Below are positions 8,073 through 17,278 of a stretch of DNA of 64,000 bases, one piece after another. This DNA comes from Fimbriimonadaceae bacterium (lineage in GTDB: Bacteria; Armatimonadota; UBA10988), in the NCBI GenBank assembly GCA_020850355.1, contig JADZEX010000018.1, forward strand, positions 124,001 to 188,000. The letters run 5' to 3'. How positions within the stretch are numbered: position 1 is the first letter of the stretch; each line of letters begins with the position of its first letter. The notes under the pieces are model-generated. The model saw nothing but the letters and a program-made list of their open reading frames with translations, ran no database searches and was not told where the DNA came from. The position numbers and the translations under genes were made by a program.

Positions 8073-8918
8073 CTAGAAGTTGGCGATCACGGACAACAGA
8101 TTGAGGTCTGGCCCGGCATCGTTCCGCTGGAAGCCGTAGTCGATGGTGAAGTACTTGTAGGTCAGCGAGACACCGACGCCGAAGGTGTCCTCAGCCACAC
8201 CAGCCCGCAGGGCGATGTTCTGAGTGAGCTGCCGCTCGGCCCCGAAGCGGACCTGGCCGCGGCGGGCGACCCCACCGATGTCGTACCAGTCCAGGCTCAG
8301 CGCCGTCTTGGTGTCGGGTCGGTAGACCGTGCCCACCGTGAAGACGCGCTTGGAGAGCCCCAGGCCGGTGAAGCTCGGCTCGTTGATGTCGAGCACGGCA
8401 AAGCCGAAGGCCCAATCCGGATTCTTCGGCGACTGGTAGAGCGCCCCGAAGTCGAATCCGAACTGCTCGTCCTTGACGGCGCCCGCGGTGACCGTGTGGT
8501 ACCGCAGGTTGACACCGACCGCCAGACCCTCCATCACGAACTGCCCGTAGGTGAACTGGTAGGACTTGTCCACCCGGCCAGTGCCGTCGGAGGCGCGGAG
8601 GTAGTTCAGACCGCCGCCGAACTTGCCCGGCTTGATCGGCTCGATGTAGGCGATGTTGAGATAGTTCTCGCCGCTGCCATTGACCTTCTGGCTGTACGAG
8701 CCCATCCGGGTCTGGACTTGGGCAATCCCCGCGGGATTGAACTGCAAACCCGCCGTGTCGTCGCTCAAGGCTGTGAAAGCGCCCGCCAACCCAATGGTCC
8801 GGGCACTGCCACGGAAGGGGTAGAAGCCCCCGCCGCTCACATCTTGCGCCTGAGCGCCGCCGACGGCCGCAGCAATCATCGCGAGGGCGATCCACCGCGC
8901 GCGCGGCTGGTGGGTCAT
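8073..8918 (-). CDS. PorV/PorQ-like outer-membrane beta-barrel protein
   Basis: Outer-membrane barrel of the PorV/PorQ (UPF0164-like, FadL-related) type, 281 residues. After a signal peptide ending in GGAQAQ comes the family signature ARTIGLAGAFTALSDD followed by a NPAG motif. The rest alternates short amphipathic strands, and the chain ends in Phe (VIANF), the signal expected for BAM-dependent insertion. The ATG at 8918 has a perfect GGAGGT site; the longer frame has none. The gap to the LptD-like gene is 13 bp, so both come from one transcript. PorV in Bacteroidota binds the C-terminal signal of type IX secretion cargo; here three upstream proteins carry FlgD-like C-terminal domains, which makes a similar job conceivable but unproven. 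Confidence 0.8.
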   Translation of the reverse strand: MTHQPRARWIALAMIAAAVGGAQAQDVSGGGFYPFRGSARTIGLAGAFTALSDDTAGLQFNPAGIAQVQTRMGSYSQKVNGSGENYLNIAYIEPIKPGKFGGGLNYLRASDGTGRVDKSYQFTYGQFVMEGLAVGVNLRYHTVTAGAVKDEQFGFDFGALYQSPKNPDWAFGFAVLDINEPSFTGLGLSKRVFTVGTVYRPDTKTALSLDWYDIGGVARRGQVRFGAERQLTQNIALRAGVAEDTFGVGVSLTYKYFTIDYGFQRNDAGPDLNLLSVIANF

Positions 8919-8931
8919 CGGAGACCTCCCT

Positions 8932-10980
8932 TCAGAAGCTGTTGTCGACTTCAAAGAAGAGTCTACCCCTTTCGAGGGAATAGCGCAAGCGCAGTTCCCT
9001 GGCCCCAATCAGCCGGTAGACCCAGAATTCCGTCTCGGCGTACGACCCTGCCGAGCTGCTTTGGTAGAGCGTCTGCCCGGCCAGCCCCCAGTGGCGGGTG
9101 AGCGAATAGTCCACCAGCGCCGAGGCCGACAGGGCATTGTCCTGCAAGTTCCAGGTACCGTAGGCGTACCCGGTCCAGAGCCCCTCCCGGTACAGTTGCC
9201 AACTCGTCGTCAGCATGTGTCGTTCGGGAATGTTGAAACTGCTGTTCCAGTATTTGTCGAACGTGTAGCCCAGCGAGAGGCTCATCGTCCGGCTGACCTG
9301 CTGCCGCCAGGAGGTGTTGAACGTGAAAGCCACTTCGCGGTCGCCGTTGACCGTGTTCTGGAAGCGCAGACCGAGGTACGGCTGGATCGTCCCGCCGCTG
9401 CCGATCCGCCACGGGTTGCGGCTGAAGCTGAGGGCGGCACTTTGGCGGTAGTAGTTCTGGTCGCTGAGGGAATGGCTGTAGGTGAACCCCAGCGAGCCCG
9501 AAAAGCTGCCGTCGAGCGCAGCCAGCCGGACGGGGTTGGATTGCCAGACCACGTTGGCGTTGGCGCTGATGCCGCTGTCGAAGTTCGAGAACCCATTGAG
9601 GTGATCGACATTCGCATTCATGCTGATGTTGCCGGGGCCGGCCGGTGTGTAGAGGGTCGTGCTGCTGTAGAAGTTGTCGTGCCGCGGCCAGGCCAGCGCG
9701 AGGGTCCCGAAAGTGGCCGGTCCAAAGCGCTGCTGGCGGTTGTACTGCACGCCCGGCCGGCTGAACAGCTCGTCGATCACGAAGTCGAAGTCGCCTTTGT
9801 CACCCTTCAGCTCGGCGTGGTGGGCGTAGGCCATCTGGAAACCCGAGGTGCGCCCAAACATGCCGGTGCGGACGCCCCGGGTCAGCCGCAGCTCGTTGGT
9901 GTGCCGGTCCCCAACATCGAAGTAGTACGGGAAGTTGACGATCCACCCATCGCGGGTGCTGTAGTTGACGACCTGCGACAGCGCCGGACCGAGCTGCGCG
10001 TTGTAGCCCAGGCCCTCGAAGTAGTAGGGCAGGCTGAAGACCTTCAACCCGTTCACGAAGAACTTGGCCCGGTCGAAGCGGATCTTCTCGTACGGATAGA
10101 CCAGCGCGGCCTTCGCCTCGATCCAGATCTTCGCCTCACCCAGCTCGAAGAGGTCAAACATCCCGGGCGTCGGTGGCCGGTCTGCCTGGCGGGTCAGGGC
10201 GCGTCCCGTGAACTGAATGGTCTCCCCAAGCTGCGCGCTGTAGATCGCCCCGGTGTGCGTCCGGAGGTCCATCACCAGCGCCTCACCGCGGTACGGCGCC
10301 TTGCTGCCATCGTTGAAGTGCGCGGTGTCGTAGGGCGGCGGCCCGGTCGCCAAGGTGACGCCTTCGGCGAGGTCCTTGGCCAGCAGTAGGTACTCCTGCA
10401 GATCGATCTGGATGCGATTGGCGTGGACCTCGACGCCCTGGTAGGAGACCGAGGCCTTGCCGATCACGTCCATGATCTGATAGGACGGCTCCGGTCCGTA
10501 CCAGATGTAGTCGCCCTTGACGCGCAAAATGTTGTCGAAGGTGCGGCTCGGCCCGCTCAGCGACCCGAAGCTGACCTCCAGGCGGTCCGACTGGCTGCCG
10601 CGATCACCGACCAGAAAGGCGGTCACCACGCTGGTGGTCTCGAAAGTGGTCGAGCGGAGCAGACACTTCGCGAAGCCGCCGCTGACCGGCACTTCCAGGA
10701 ACTGCGACGGCGCGGTCCCGGCGCCGATCACCGACAAGCTGCCCTGCGTCGCCGCGAACTGGACGGTGTACCCGCCGCCGACCAGACCGCCGCCATCCCG
10801 GATCGTGGCGGTGATGGTGATCTCACTCAGCCCGTCGGCCGGGACCTGCTTGCGGTCGGCGTTCAGCGAGACGGTCACAGCAACGGCGGACGGTCCGACC
10901 AACAGCGGCAGCAGCGCCACCAGAACGCTGCCCCACCGCCGGCCGCTACCGCGCATCGCGTGCATCCGTTGTCTATCCAC
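8932..10980 (-). CDS. LptD-like outer-membrane barrel with N-terminal invasin-type Ig domain
   Basis: Exported protein of up to 682 residues. Order: signal peptide (RWGSVLVALLPLLVGPSAVA), a Big-1/invasin-like Ig domain (about 35-145; SLNADRKQVPADGLSEITIT), an OstA/LptA-like segment (about 160-290; GKASVSYQGVEVHANRIQID), then a long beta-barrel with many aromatic-ended strands and a terminal Phe (FFEVDNSF). The fold order fits LptD-like proteins, which deliver lipopolysaccharide to the cell surface, but the Ig domain is not part of normal LptD. Start is uncertain: GTG 10980, ATG 10965 or ATG 10956; the last gives the cleanest signal peptide. It sits between the Fn3/Ig protein and the PorV-like gene. 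It could be a cluster-specific barrel rather than the housekeeping LptD. Confidence 0.75.
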   Translation of the reverse strand: MDRQRMHAMRGSGRRWGSVLVALLPLLVGPSAVAVTVSLNADRKQVPADGLSEITITATIRDGGGLVGGGYTVQFAATQGSLSVIGAGTAPSQFLEVPVSGGFAKCLLRSTTFETTSVVTAFLVGDRGSQSDRLEVSFGSLSGPSRTFDNILRVKGDYIWYGPEPSYQIMDVIGKASVSYQGVEVHANRIQIDLQEYLLLAKDLAEGVTLATGPPPYDTAHFNDGSKAPYRGEALVMDLRTHTGAIYSAQLGETIQFTGRALTRQADRPPTPGMFDLFELGEAKIWIEAKAALVYPYEKIRFDRAKFFVNGLKVFSLPYYFEGLGYNAQLGPALSQVVNYSTRDGWIVNFPYYFDVGDRHTNELRLTRGVRTGMFGRTSGFQMAYAHHAELKGDKGDFDFVIDELFSRPGVQYNRQQRFGPATFGTLALAWPRHDNFYSSTTLYTPAGPGNISMNANVDHLNGFSNFDSGISANANVVWQSNPVRLAALDGSFSGSLGFTYSHSLSDQNYYRQSAALSFSRNPWRIGSGGTIQPYLGLRFQNTVNGDREVAFTFNTSWRQQVSRTMSLSLGYTFDKYWNSSFNIPERHMLTTSWQLYREGLWTGYAYGTWNLQDNALSASALVDYSLTRHWGLAGQTLYQSSSAGSYAETEFWVYRLIGARELRLRYSLERGRLFFEVDNSF

Positions 10981-10983
10981 GGC

Positions 10984-11018
10984 GGCGGCCCGACCCGCGC
11001 GCTGCAGGCCGGGCCGCC
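10984..11018 (-). terminator. Intergenic hairpin inside the exported-protein cluster
   Basis: GGCGGCCCG and CGGGCCGCC form a 9-bp perfect stem around a 17-base loop in the 58-bp gap between the Fn3/Ig gene and the LptD-like gene. It could attenuate distal expression or protect upstream mRNA; there is no U-tract. Confidence 0.35.
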
Positions 11019-11038
11019 AGTGTGCTTCCCAGGCGGCG

Positions 11039-14000
11039 CTACTGGACCGTCACCACCAACTGGCTCTGGACCTGCGTGCCTGGAATGGTCGCCTGGATCA
11101 CGGTCCCAGCCGCAGTGTTGCCCGCGGTGATCTGGAACGTGATCCGCCCGAGCGCATCGGTCGTCCCGGTGCCGGGGATGGTCACCACCTGGTCCGGCGT
11201 GGCGACGAAGTTGACGACGGTCCCAGCGCGCAAGGGGTTGCCCTTGAAGTCGCGCACGACCACCGTCAGCGGCGCCGGCGAGGTGCCCCGCGGGATCGTC
11301 ACCTGATCGGTGCCGAAGTCGATCCGCGCGGCCTGCCCCGGATTCAGGGTCACCACGGTCTGCGACGTGACCTTCTGGCTGGACTGCGTCAGGAAGTCCT
11401 GCGGCGGCGTCTGGAAGTTGGCCGCCGTGGCCTTCAAGACGATCGCGTTCTGCGGCGAGCGGGAGTCGTCACCCGCCTTGTAGATGGCCGCGGCCACCCC
11501 GCCGACCACGCGCGACCAGACGACCACCTTGCCGGTCCCCGGATTGACCGAAACGAACGGGTTGGACTGCACGTTGCCAGCCGCCCGGATCTGGCCATTG
11601 GTGGTGCCCAGCTCGAAGTTGACGCTGAACGAGCCGTCGGGTACCGGTTGGCCGAGGTCGTCGACCACCCGCGCCGTGAGATCCGTGGTCGAGGCGCCAT
11701 CGGCCGTCAGCGTGCTCGACCCGACGGTCAACTGCACCGCCGCGGGCAAGGACGCCACGAAGGAGACGGTCTTCGACTGCAACTCGACAGCATCGGGCAG
11801 TTCCGGCGCCCGCGCCTGCAGGTTGACGTCCAACTGGCTCCCGGCGATCGTCACGACGGAGCTCTGCAGGTCGATCAGCACCTGACCATTGAGGTCAGTC
11901 ATCGCCCGCACCTGTCGCACCGCAGTGTCGAGTTGCTGAGAGTTGGCCGGCAGGTTCACGAACTTCCCGGCGTCCGTCGTCAGGTCCACCTGCACCCCGG
12001 CGGTCGGGCTGTTCGACCCATCGCGCACGGTCACCGTGGCCTGGGTCGTGCTGACCCCGTTGGCCGAGATGGTGGCCCGCGCGACATCGAACGTCATCGC
12101 CGCCGGCGTGGCGTGCGGGATGCCAATGGCGCCCGTGTCCGTCGCCGTACCCTTGCCGAAGTCACCCTCGACACCGCCGCTGCTGACCGCGGAGACCGCG
12201 TAGTAGAAGGCGCGGTTGTTGGTCAGGTTGGTGTCGTCGAGCGACAGCGTCGTCGCGGCCACCTCGCCGACCCGGCTGATCCCGGGCGCCGTGGTGGTGT
12301 TGACCATCGTGGCGTCGATCGGCGACTGGCTGCGGTAGATGCGATAGCTCTGCACGTCACCACCGGGCGACTGCCAGGTGATCCGAACCATCCGATCGAG
12401 ACCAACGGCCCGCACCGCCGCCGGCGGCGCCGGCGCCGGATTGACGGCCAACTGCGAGGTCGCCGTGGTCGGCCCGCGCTGCCCGGTGCTGCTAACGGCC
12501 CGCACCCGGAAGACGTAGGCGCCCTGCGGCAATGGCCCGACCGTGAAGTTGGTCACCGCCGACGGCGAGGTGCCGACGATCTGGAAGCCTGTCAGGTCCT
12601 CCTGCCGGCTGGCCCGCGGATCGCTGCGAGCGACGGTCCCACGACCGGTCGCCGGCCCGAGCCCGCGCACCCACGGCGCCGACCCGGTCGCCGGGCGCAG
12701 TGCCGAGGAGCGGTCGCGCCGCTGCAGCACCTCGTAGAAGTCGATGCTCGCCTCAGGGTTCGGGTCCCAGGTGATCCGGACCCGCCCCAGCGTGTCGATC
12801 TGCTGTGCCGCCACGTTGGTCGGCGCTTGCGGCGCCGCCCCGGCCGAACCGGCCACCGAGACGGCGTTGGAGTCGAACCCGGCCAGCAGGCCGTTGACAT
12901 TCACGATGGTGTAGGGCTGCACGACGTAGCCGTAAGAGACCCCGTTCTGCACCGTGCGGTCGACGTAGTTCTCGATCCGCCCGACGCGCACCAGCTCGTC
13001 CGGGCTGTTGCGCCCGGTGTTCGGCGTGCCGTTAGCCCGCCGGAAGATGATGAAGCCGTCCACGAACTGCGCCGAGGGGCCGGCCGAGTCGTTGAAGTAG
13101 CTGATGCCGCTGGTGGCGGTCCAGCGCAACTGAATGAAGCCGTTGCCGCTGGACGCGGCCAAGGTCGGCGCGGCGCCAATGTTGCTGCCCGCGCGAGCGG
13201 TCGTGGCCGGCGTCGACGGCGCCCCGACGGCGTTGTCGGCACTGATCGCCGCCACCGCGTACTCGTAAATCACGCCCGCCGTGGCCGTGGTGTCGATGAA
13301 CGAGGTGCGGTTCGAGCCAACCTGGGTCGGCGTCGTGTTGGTCTCAGGGTTGACCAGCAGCTCGAACCCGCTGGTCGTCTGGCGACTGCGCGAGCGCACG
13401 GTCTGGCTGCCGGCGCTGCGCCGGTAGACGTTATAGCCAATCGCCGCCGCGGTCGGATCCCAACTCACGCGCACCGAGTCCGTCTCGGCGACGGCGCGCA
13501 CGTTGTTGACCGTCAGCCCACCCGCGCCGCCGCTCTTGCTGCTGCCGACGCTGGCGATCAGGAAGATCGCGGCAATGCCGGCGGCCACGCCGAGCGCGAT
13601 CCAGAGCGGGCTACCGCCGCCCTTCTTCTTACCGGCGGCCGCCGGCACCTCAGGGGTCACTTCGACCGGCGCCAGTTCCGGCGTGTCCAGCAGACTGGCG
13701 ATCACCGTCTGTGCGGCGCGCTGGGCCACATTCTGTTCCAAGAGACGCTTGTCGGCGTCGGTCTTGGCGGTCAGGGTGGCCGACTTCGAGACAGTTCGGC
13801 TGGCCGTGGCCGGCAGATCCGGCTGCGACGGAACGTACCACTCGGTGATCGTCACGCCGACCTTGCCGGTGCCGTTCTCGTTGCTCAACTCCCAGGAATC
13901 GACCGTGCCTTGCAGCACGGTCGTCAGCCCGAGCTTGCGCGCGAAGGCGACCGCCCCGTCTTTGTCGGTCGGCGGCGCCGCGACTTCGGCCTCGGTCAAC

Positions 14001-14305
14001 TCGCCCTGGTCGATCGCCGCCTTGATCAACGGCGACCGCAGGCTGAGCTGCACCAACTCGATCGGGCTCTTGACCCGTGGATCGTCGCGGAAACGCCGCA
14101 GCCCGAGGTCGAGCTCCTTGTTGACGTACTGCACGACGCCGTCGGGCACGCCATCCCCGGTCAAGGGCACCAGGTAGGCCGTCCGGGCGACCGTCTGGGC
14201 CGACGCCTGCCCCTGGGCGCAGGGCAATCCCAAGCCGCCCACGAAGGCCACCAGCGTGAGCCACGCCGCCCGCCGCGCCGCAGGACTCGCCAAGTACCGC
14301 TTCAT
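11039..14305 (-). CDS. Exported protein with TolB/CsgG-like N-domain, TM segment, four Fn3 and three Big-1 domains
   Basis: 1088 residues, no family name. Signal peptide (about 1-37), then a region of about 170 residues resembling the TolB-N/CsgG-type fold (ARTAYLVPLTGDGVPDGV, LGLTTVLQGTVDSWEL). A Lys/Gly linker precedes one membrane segment (PLWIALGVAAGIAAIFLIAS, about 235-255). The remainder is extracytoplasmic: about four fibronectin-III-like domains (270-720) and three invasin-type Big-1 domains (about 750-1088; TISANGVSTTQATVTV, TLTADGASTTDLTARV, VTIPRGTSPAPLTVVV). The same Big-1 type opens the LptD-like protein encoded just downstream. The gap to the preceding gene is 18 bp. The layout suggests an inner-membrane-anchored spacer reaching through the periplasm towards the barrel; that role is inference. 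Confidence 0.75.
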   Translation of the reverse strand: MKRYLASPAARRAAWLTLVAFVGGLGLPCAQGQASAQTVARTAYLVPLTGDGVPDGVVQYVNKELDLGLRRFRDDPRVKSPIELVQLSLRSPLIKAAIDQGELTEAEVAAPPTDKDGAVAFARKLGLTTVLQGTVDSWELSNENGTGKVGVTITEWYVPSQPDLPATASRTVSKSATLTAKTDADKRLLEQNVAQRAAQTVIASLLDTPELAPVEVTPEVPAAAGKKKGGGSPLWIALGVAAGIAAIFLIASVGSSKSGGAGGLTVNNVRAVAETDSVRVSWDPTAAAIGYNVYRRSAGSQTVRSRSRQTTSGFELLVNPETNTTPTQVGSNRTSFIDTTATAGVIYEYAVAAISADNAVGAPSTPATTARAGSNIGAAPTLAASSGNGFIQLRWTATSGISYFNDSAGPSAQFVDGFIIFRRANGTPNTGRNSPDELVRVGRIENYVDRTVQNGVSYGYVVQPYTIVNVNGLLAGFDSNAVSVAGSAGAAPQAPTNVAAQQIDTLGRVRITWDPNPEASIDFYEVLQRRDRSSALRPATGSAPWVRGLGPATGRGTVARSDPRASRQEDLTGFQIVGTSPSAVTNFTVGPLPQGAYVFRVRAVSSTGQRGPTTATSQLAVNPAPAPPAAVRAVGLDRMVRITWQSPGGDVQSYRIYRSQSPIDATMVNTTTAPGISRVGEVAATTLSLDDTNLTNNRAFYYAVSAVSSGGVEGDFGKGTATDTGAIGIPHATPAAMTFDVARATISANGVSTTQATVTVRDGSNSPTAGVQVDLTTDAGKFVNLPANSQQLDTAVRQVRAMTDLNGQVLIDLQSSVVTIAGSQLDVNLQARAPELPDAVELQSKTVSFVASLPAAVQLTVGSSTLTADGASTTDLTARVVDDLGQPVPDGSFSVNFELGTTNGQIRAAGNVQSNPFVSVNPGTGKVVVWSRVVGGVAAAIYKAGDDSRSPQNAIVLKATAANFQTPPQDFLTQSSQKVTSQTVVTLNPGQAARIDFGTDQVTIPRGTSPAPLTVVVRDFKGNPLRAGTVVNFVATPDQVVTIPGTGTTDALGRITFQITAGNTAAGTVIQATIPGTQVQSQLVVTVQ

Positions 14306-14323
14306 CCTTCGACCTGCCTTCCG

Positions 14324-17263
14324 CTACCTGTTGACGACCACGATCCGCTCGGCGACCGCCCGCTGTCCGTCGGCCGTATGCACCAGCACGCGGCAGCGAT
14401 AGGGACCCGCCGGCACCGGCCGCCCGGCATCATCGCGGCCGTCCCAGCCCACCTGATTCTGTCCGGCCTGTCCGGCGAAGCCGGTGGCCACGGTCCGCAC
14501 CCGCCGCCCGGTCGGCGACTCGATCACCACCTCGACCGTGGCCGCCGCTGTCAGGGCGAAGTTCACCGTGACGCTGCGCCCACGGCCCGCCGTGGCCGCC
14601 ATCTGGGGCACCGCCAGCGAACCGCCGGAGCGCCGCTCGGCGATCACCTGGAACTGGCGGGTGCCGCCATAGGGACCGCTATTGTACACGTAACTCGACG
14701 TCGTGCGGAGGTGCCGCCGGGTACCGCTCTGCAAGTCCACCAGCGTGAACTGCACCTCGGCCGGCGCCGAACGCAGATTCCAACGCAGGGTGACGTCCTG
14801 GTTGGGCTGCTCGGAGCGCGCCTCCACCTGCCAGCGCTGGGTCTGCCCCCCGGCGCTGCGGATGTCACGCAGGTAGGCCCCCGCGTCGCGCCCCCAGTCG
14901 GGATGCACCACCGCCAGTTGGAGCGGCAGCAGACCACGTGCCGCCGGCGGCAGATCGACGTCCCGGGCATCGTACCCATCGCGCGACCCGGCGTCCTGGC
15001 CGAGACTGACCACCTGCGCGGTGTGCTGGCCAAGGCTGCCCTGCAGGCCGATCTCCCAGCCCTGCGCGAGCTGCAGGTAGTTGCGGCCCGCGCCGCGGAA
15101 CGGGCCAATCAGGTTGGAGGCCCGGAAGACCAGACTGACCTGCTGGGTGACCCGCAGCCAGTAGCCGCGCCAGGGATTCAGCATCGTGTCGCCGTCGCCC
15201 GAGAAGTCGTACCGCCCCGCGGCATTCGGGTCCGTCGGGTTGGGCGAGTACTCGTAGACCACCGGCCGCACCACCCCGGCGTTGACGGCATCCTCGAAGT
15301 CCCGGACGACGTTGTCGTTGGTGACGACCTCGCAGTCGAACAGCCGCACGGGCACCGTGTAGGGGCACCCCAGTTGGTTCCAGTCCGGCGACAGCGCCAC
15401 CGTGACCGCCTGCGTCGCCGGGATCGCGGCACGGTCGGTCGGCAGGTTGAGCGTCGCCAGCGAGCCGTTGAACAGCCAGAAGCCCTCACCCGGTCGGACC
15501 GTGGTGATGTACGGGTCCGGGAAGAAGGCGTAGGAGCGCGTTTCGGGATTGAAGCGCGCCACCGCGGCCGCTCCGCCGCCGGTCACCCCAAGGCTGCCCA
15601 GGCTGCCGAGGATGTGCTCCAGATCCTGGTTGTCGAAGTCGTACGGCACCGAAATCATGTCAAGCCGTTTGGTGAGGCTCGGGAAAGCCAACTGCGGCAG
15701 GGCCGGGATGCCGATCTCGCGGTCGATCACCTTGCTGTTGAGGCCGTTACCCGACGACGAAACGGTAATCACCCGCGTCCCCGGCGACTGGTTGTCGGCC
15801 GAGCGAACCGTCCAGGAGACCTGCTGTTCGGTCCCCGGCGGCAGCGTCGCGACGGTCTTGGTGGCGGTGTCGGTCGGCCCGGCAAGGGTGAACCCGTCGG
15901 GCAGCGCCAACGAGACTGCCAGGTTCGAGAGCGTCCGCGAGGTGATGTTGTTGAGGTAGGCCACCACCTGGAAGGGGTTCGGCTGCCGATAGACGTTGTC
16001 CGCACTCTCGACCGTGGCAGTGCCGGGGTTGTCGCCGGTCGCCAGCGACAGGCTGAAGGGCGCCTCGACGCTCAGCGTGTAGGGGCTCCCGATGGCACTG
16101 TCGGCGCCCGCCAGGCCGAAGTAGGTGATGAACCGCTTGGTCTGCCCAGGCGACACCGTGACGTTGGTCCAACGGGCGATGCTGCCCCAGTCCTGGTTGA
16201 TCAGGTTGGCCTGCACCGGATTGTAGGAGTAGGCCGCCGTCCCGGCGCGCGAGGCATTGACCAGCATCGCCGCATTCGGCGGACCGGCCGACAGGGCGTC
16301 GCTGCGAATGTCGGCGCCGTCCCAGACGCCACCGACCACCACTCCGGGGTTCAGTTCGTCGTCGAACATCCGCCAGGTGTCTGGAATCTCGCGCAGGCCG
16401 GGATCGTCACTGGCGACCGTCGACGGGAAGCGGAACTCCGTTGCCAGGCCGTCGCGCACCGTGTCGACGTAGAACCGCTGACCATCGTTGGCGGCCCCGC
16501 CGAACTGCCCGTTGACGAAGGTGTTGACCGCCACGACGACATCGGCCAGGGCGATGTTGACGATCTCGATCTCGATCCGAACCTTGTCGCGGATCAGCCG
16601 ATAGCTCTGCCGCACCTCGACCACCGGCTGACTGTCCTCGCCCGCCAACCCGCCGTTGGTCCCAGTGGTGTCGTTGCGGTAGACCCCCGCGCCGGCGGTG
16701 AACCCGCCGCCAGTGGTCGCCGCCGTGGCCAGCGGGGTGTGGTCCTCGCGCAGCCGCCAGGCGAACGACAACCCGGTCGGGCCGTTGGCCGGGTAGCTGA
16801 CGAACGGATCTTCGAGCGGGTCGGAGGTCCGGCTGTAGAGATCCTCGACCTCCCAGACGGCATCCTGGATCGCTGCGGTGGTCCCGCCGGTGCGGGCGAA
16901 GCGGCACTGGATCGTCGAGTAGGTCGAGTAAGGCGCCGCCGGGGTCAGGGCCGCGTTGTCGTCTGCGCTGGTGAACGGATCACCGTTGACGGTCCGGATG
17001 AAGACCCGGCCGCCGCGGTAGTTGCTGTACCCCACGAAGGTCGGCGCCGTGTTGGCGCTGCCGGGGTTGATCGTCCGCACGATCCCCGGCACGCGCATCG
17101 CCAACGACAGGTAGTTGTTCTGGTCGGTGACGAACTGCGTCGCCGGCAGCGTGTTGATGGTGGTGCTGATGCGGTCAGGATACTGCGCCTGGGCCCGCCC
17201 GACCAGGAGGCCGAGGCTGGCTGTGAGAAGCAGTCGCCCGATCCCGGATGCCCGCATGCTCAT
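14324..17263 (-). CDS. Large exported protein with shared C-terminal module and FlgD-like Ig domain (member 1)
   Basis: 979 residues. Signal peptide ending in GRAQAQ. The N-terminal half (to about 430) is unrecognised and beta-rich. A CARDB/DUF11-like domain follows (about 430-510; NPFQVVAYLNNITSRTLSNL). From about residue 533 comes the module shared with two other proteins of the cluster: a repeat-like region (LDMISVPYDF, WNQLGCPYTVPVRLFDCEV), a HPDWGRDAGAYLRDI block, and a C-terminal FlgD-like Ig domain (WDGRDDAGRPVPAGPYR) ending in VVNR. Secretion by Sec is clear; surface attachment through the C-terminal domain is a hypothesis. AGGTG precedes the ATG at 17263. The gap from the upstream gene is 15 bp. 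Confidence 0.75.
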   Translation of the reverse strand: MSMRASGIGRLLLTASLGLLVGRAQAQYPDRISTTINTLPATQFVTDQNNYLSLAMRVPGIVRTINPGSANTAPTFVGYSNYRGGRVFIRTVNGDPFTSADDNAALTPAAPYSTYSTIQCRFARTGGTTAAIQDAVWEVEDLYSRTSDPLEDPFVSYPANGPTGLSFAWRLREDHTPLATAATTGGGFTAGAGVYRNDTTGTNGGLAGEDSQPVVEVRQSYRLIRDKVRIEIEIVNIALADVVVAVNTFVNGQFGGAANDGQRFYVDTVRDGLATEFRFPSTVASDDPGLREIPDTWRMFDDELNPGVVVGGVWDGADIRSDALSAGPPNAAMLVNASRAGTAAYSYNPVQANLINQDWGSIARWTNVTVSPGQTKRFITYFGLAGADSAIGSPYTLSVEAPFSLSLATGDNPGTATVESADNVYRQPNPFQVVAYLNNITSRTLSNLAVSLALPDGFTLAGPTDTATKTVATLPPGTEQQVSWTVRSADNQSPGTRVITVSSSGNGLNSKVIDREIGIPALPQLAFPSLTKRLDMISVPYDFDNQDLEHILGSLGSLGVTGGGAAAVARFNPETRSYAFFPDPYITTVRPGEGFWLFNGSLATLNLPTDRAAIPATQAVTVALSPDWNQLGCPYTVPVRLFDCEVVTNDNVVRDFEDAVNAGVVRPVVYEYSPNPTDPNAAGRYDFSGDGDTMLNPWRGYWLRVTQQVSLVFRASNLIGPFRGAGRNYLQLAQGWEIGLQGSLGQHTAQVVSLGQDAGSRDGYDARDVDLPPAARGLLPLQLAVVHPDWGRDAGAYLRDIRSAGGQTQRWQVEARSEQPNQDVTLRWNLRSAPAEVQFTLVDLQSGTRRHLRTTSSYVYNSGPYGGTRQFQVIAERRSGGSLAVPQMAATAGRGRSVTVNFALTAAATVEVVIESPTGRRVRTVATGFAGQAGQNQVGWDGRDDAGRPVPAGPYRCRVLVHTADGQRAVAERIVVVNR

Positions 17264-17278
17264 CGTCTCACCTCGACC

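Noticed and set aside
8073-8918. Calling the PorV-like gene proof of a type IX secretion system
   Set aside because: No other T9SS core gene lies in the window, and PorV/PorQ-like barrels occur in other settings. Kept as hypothesis only.
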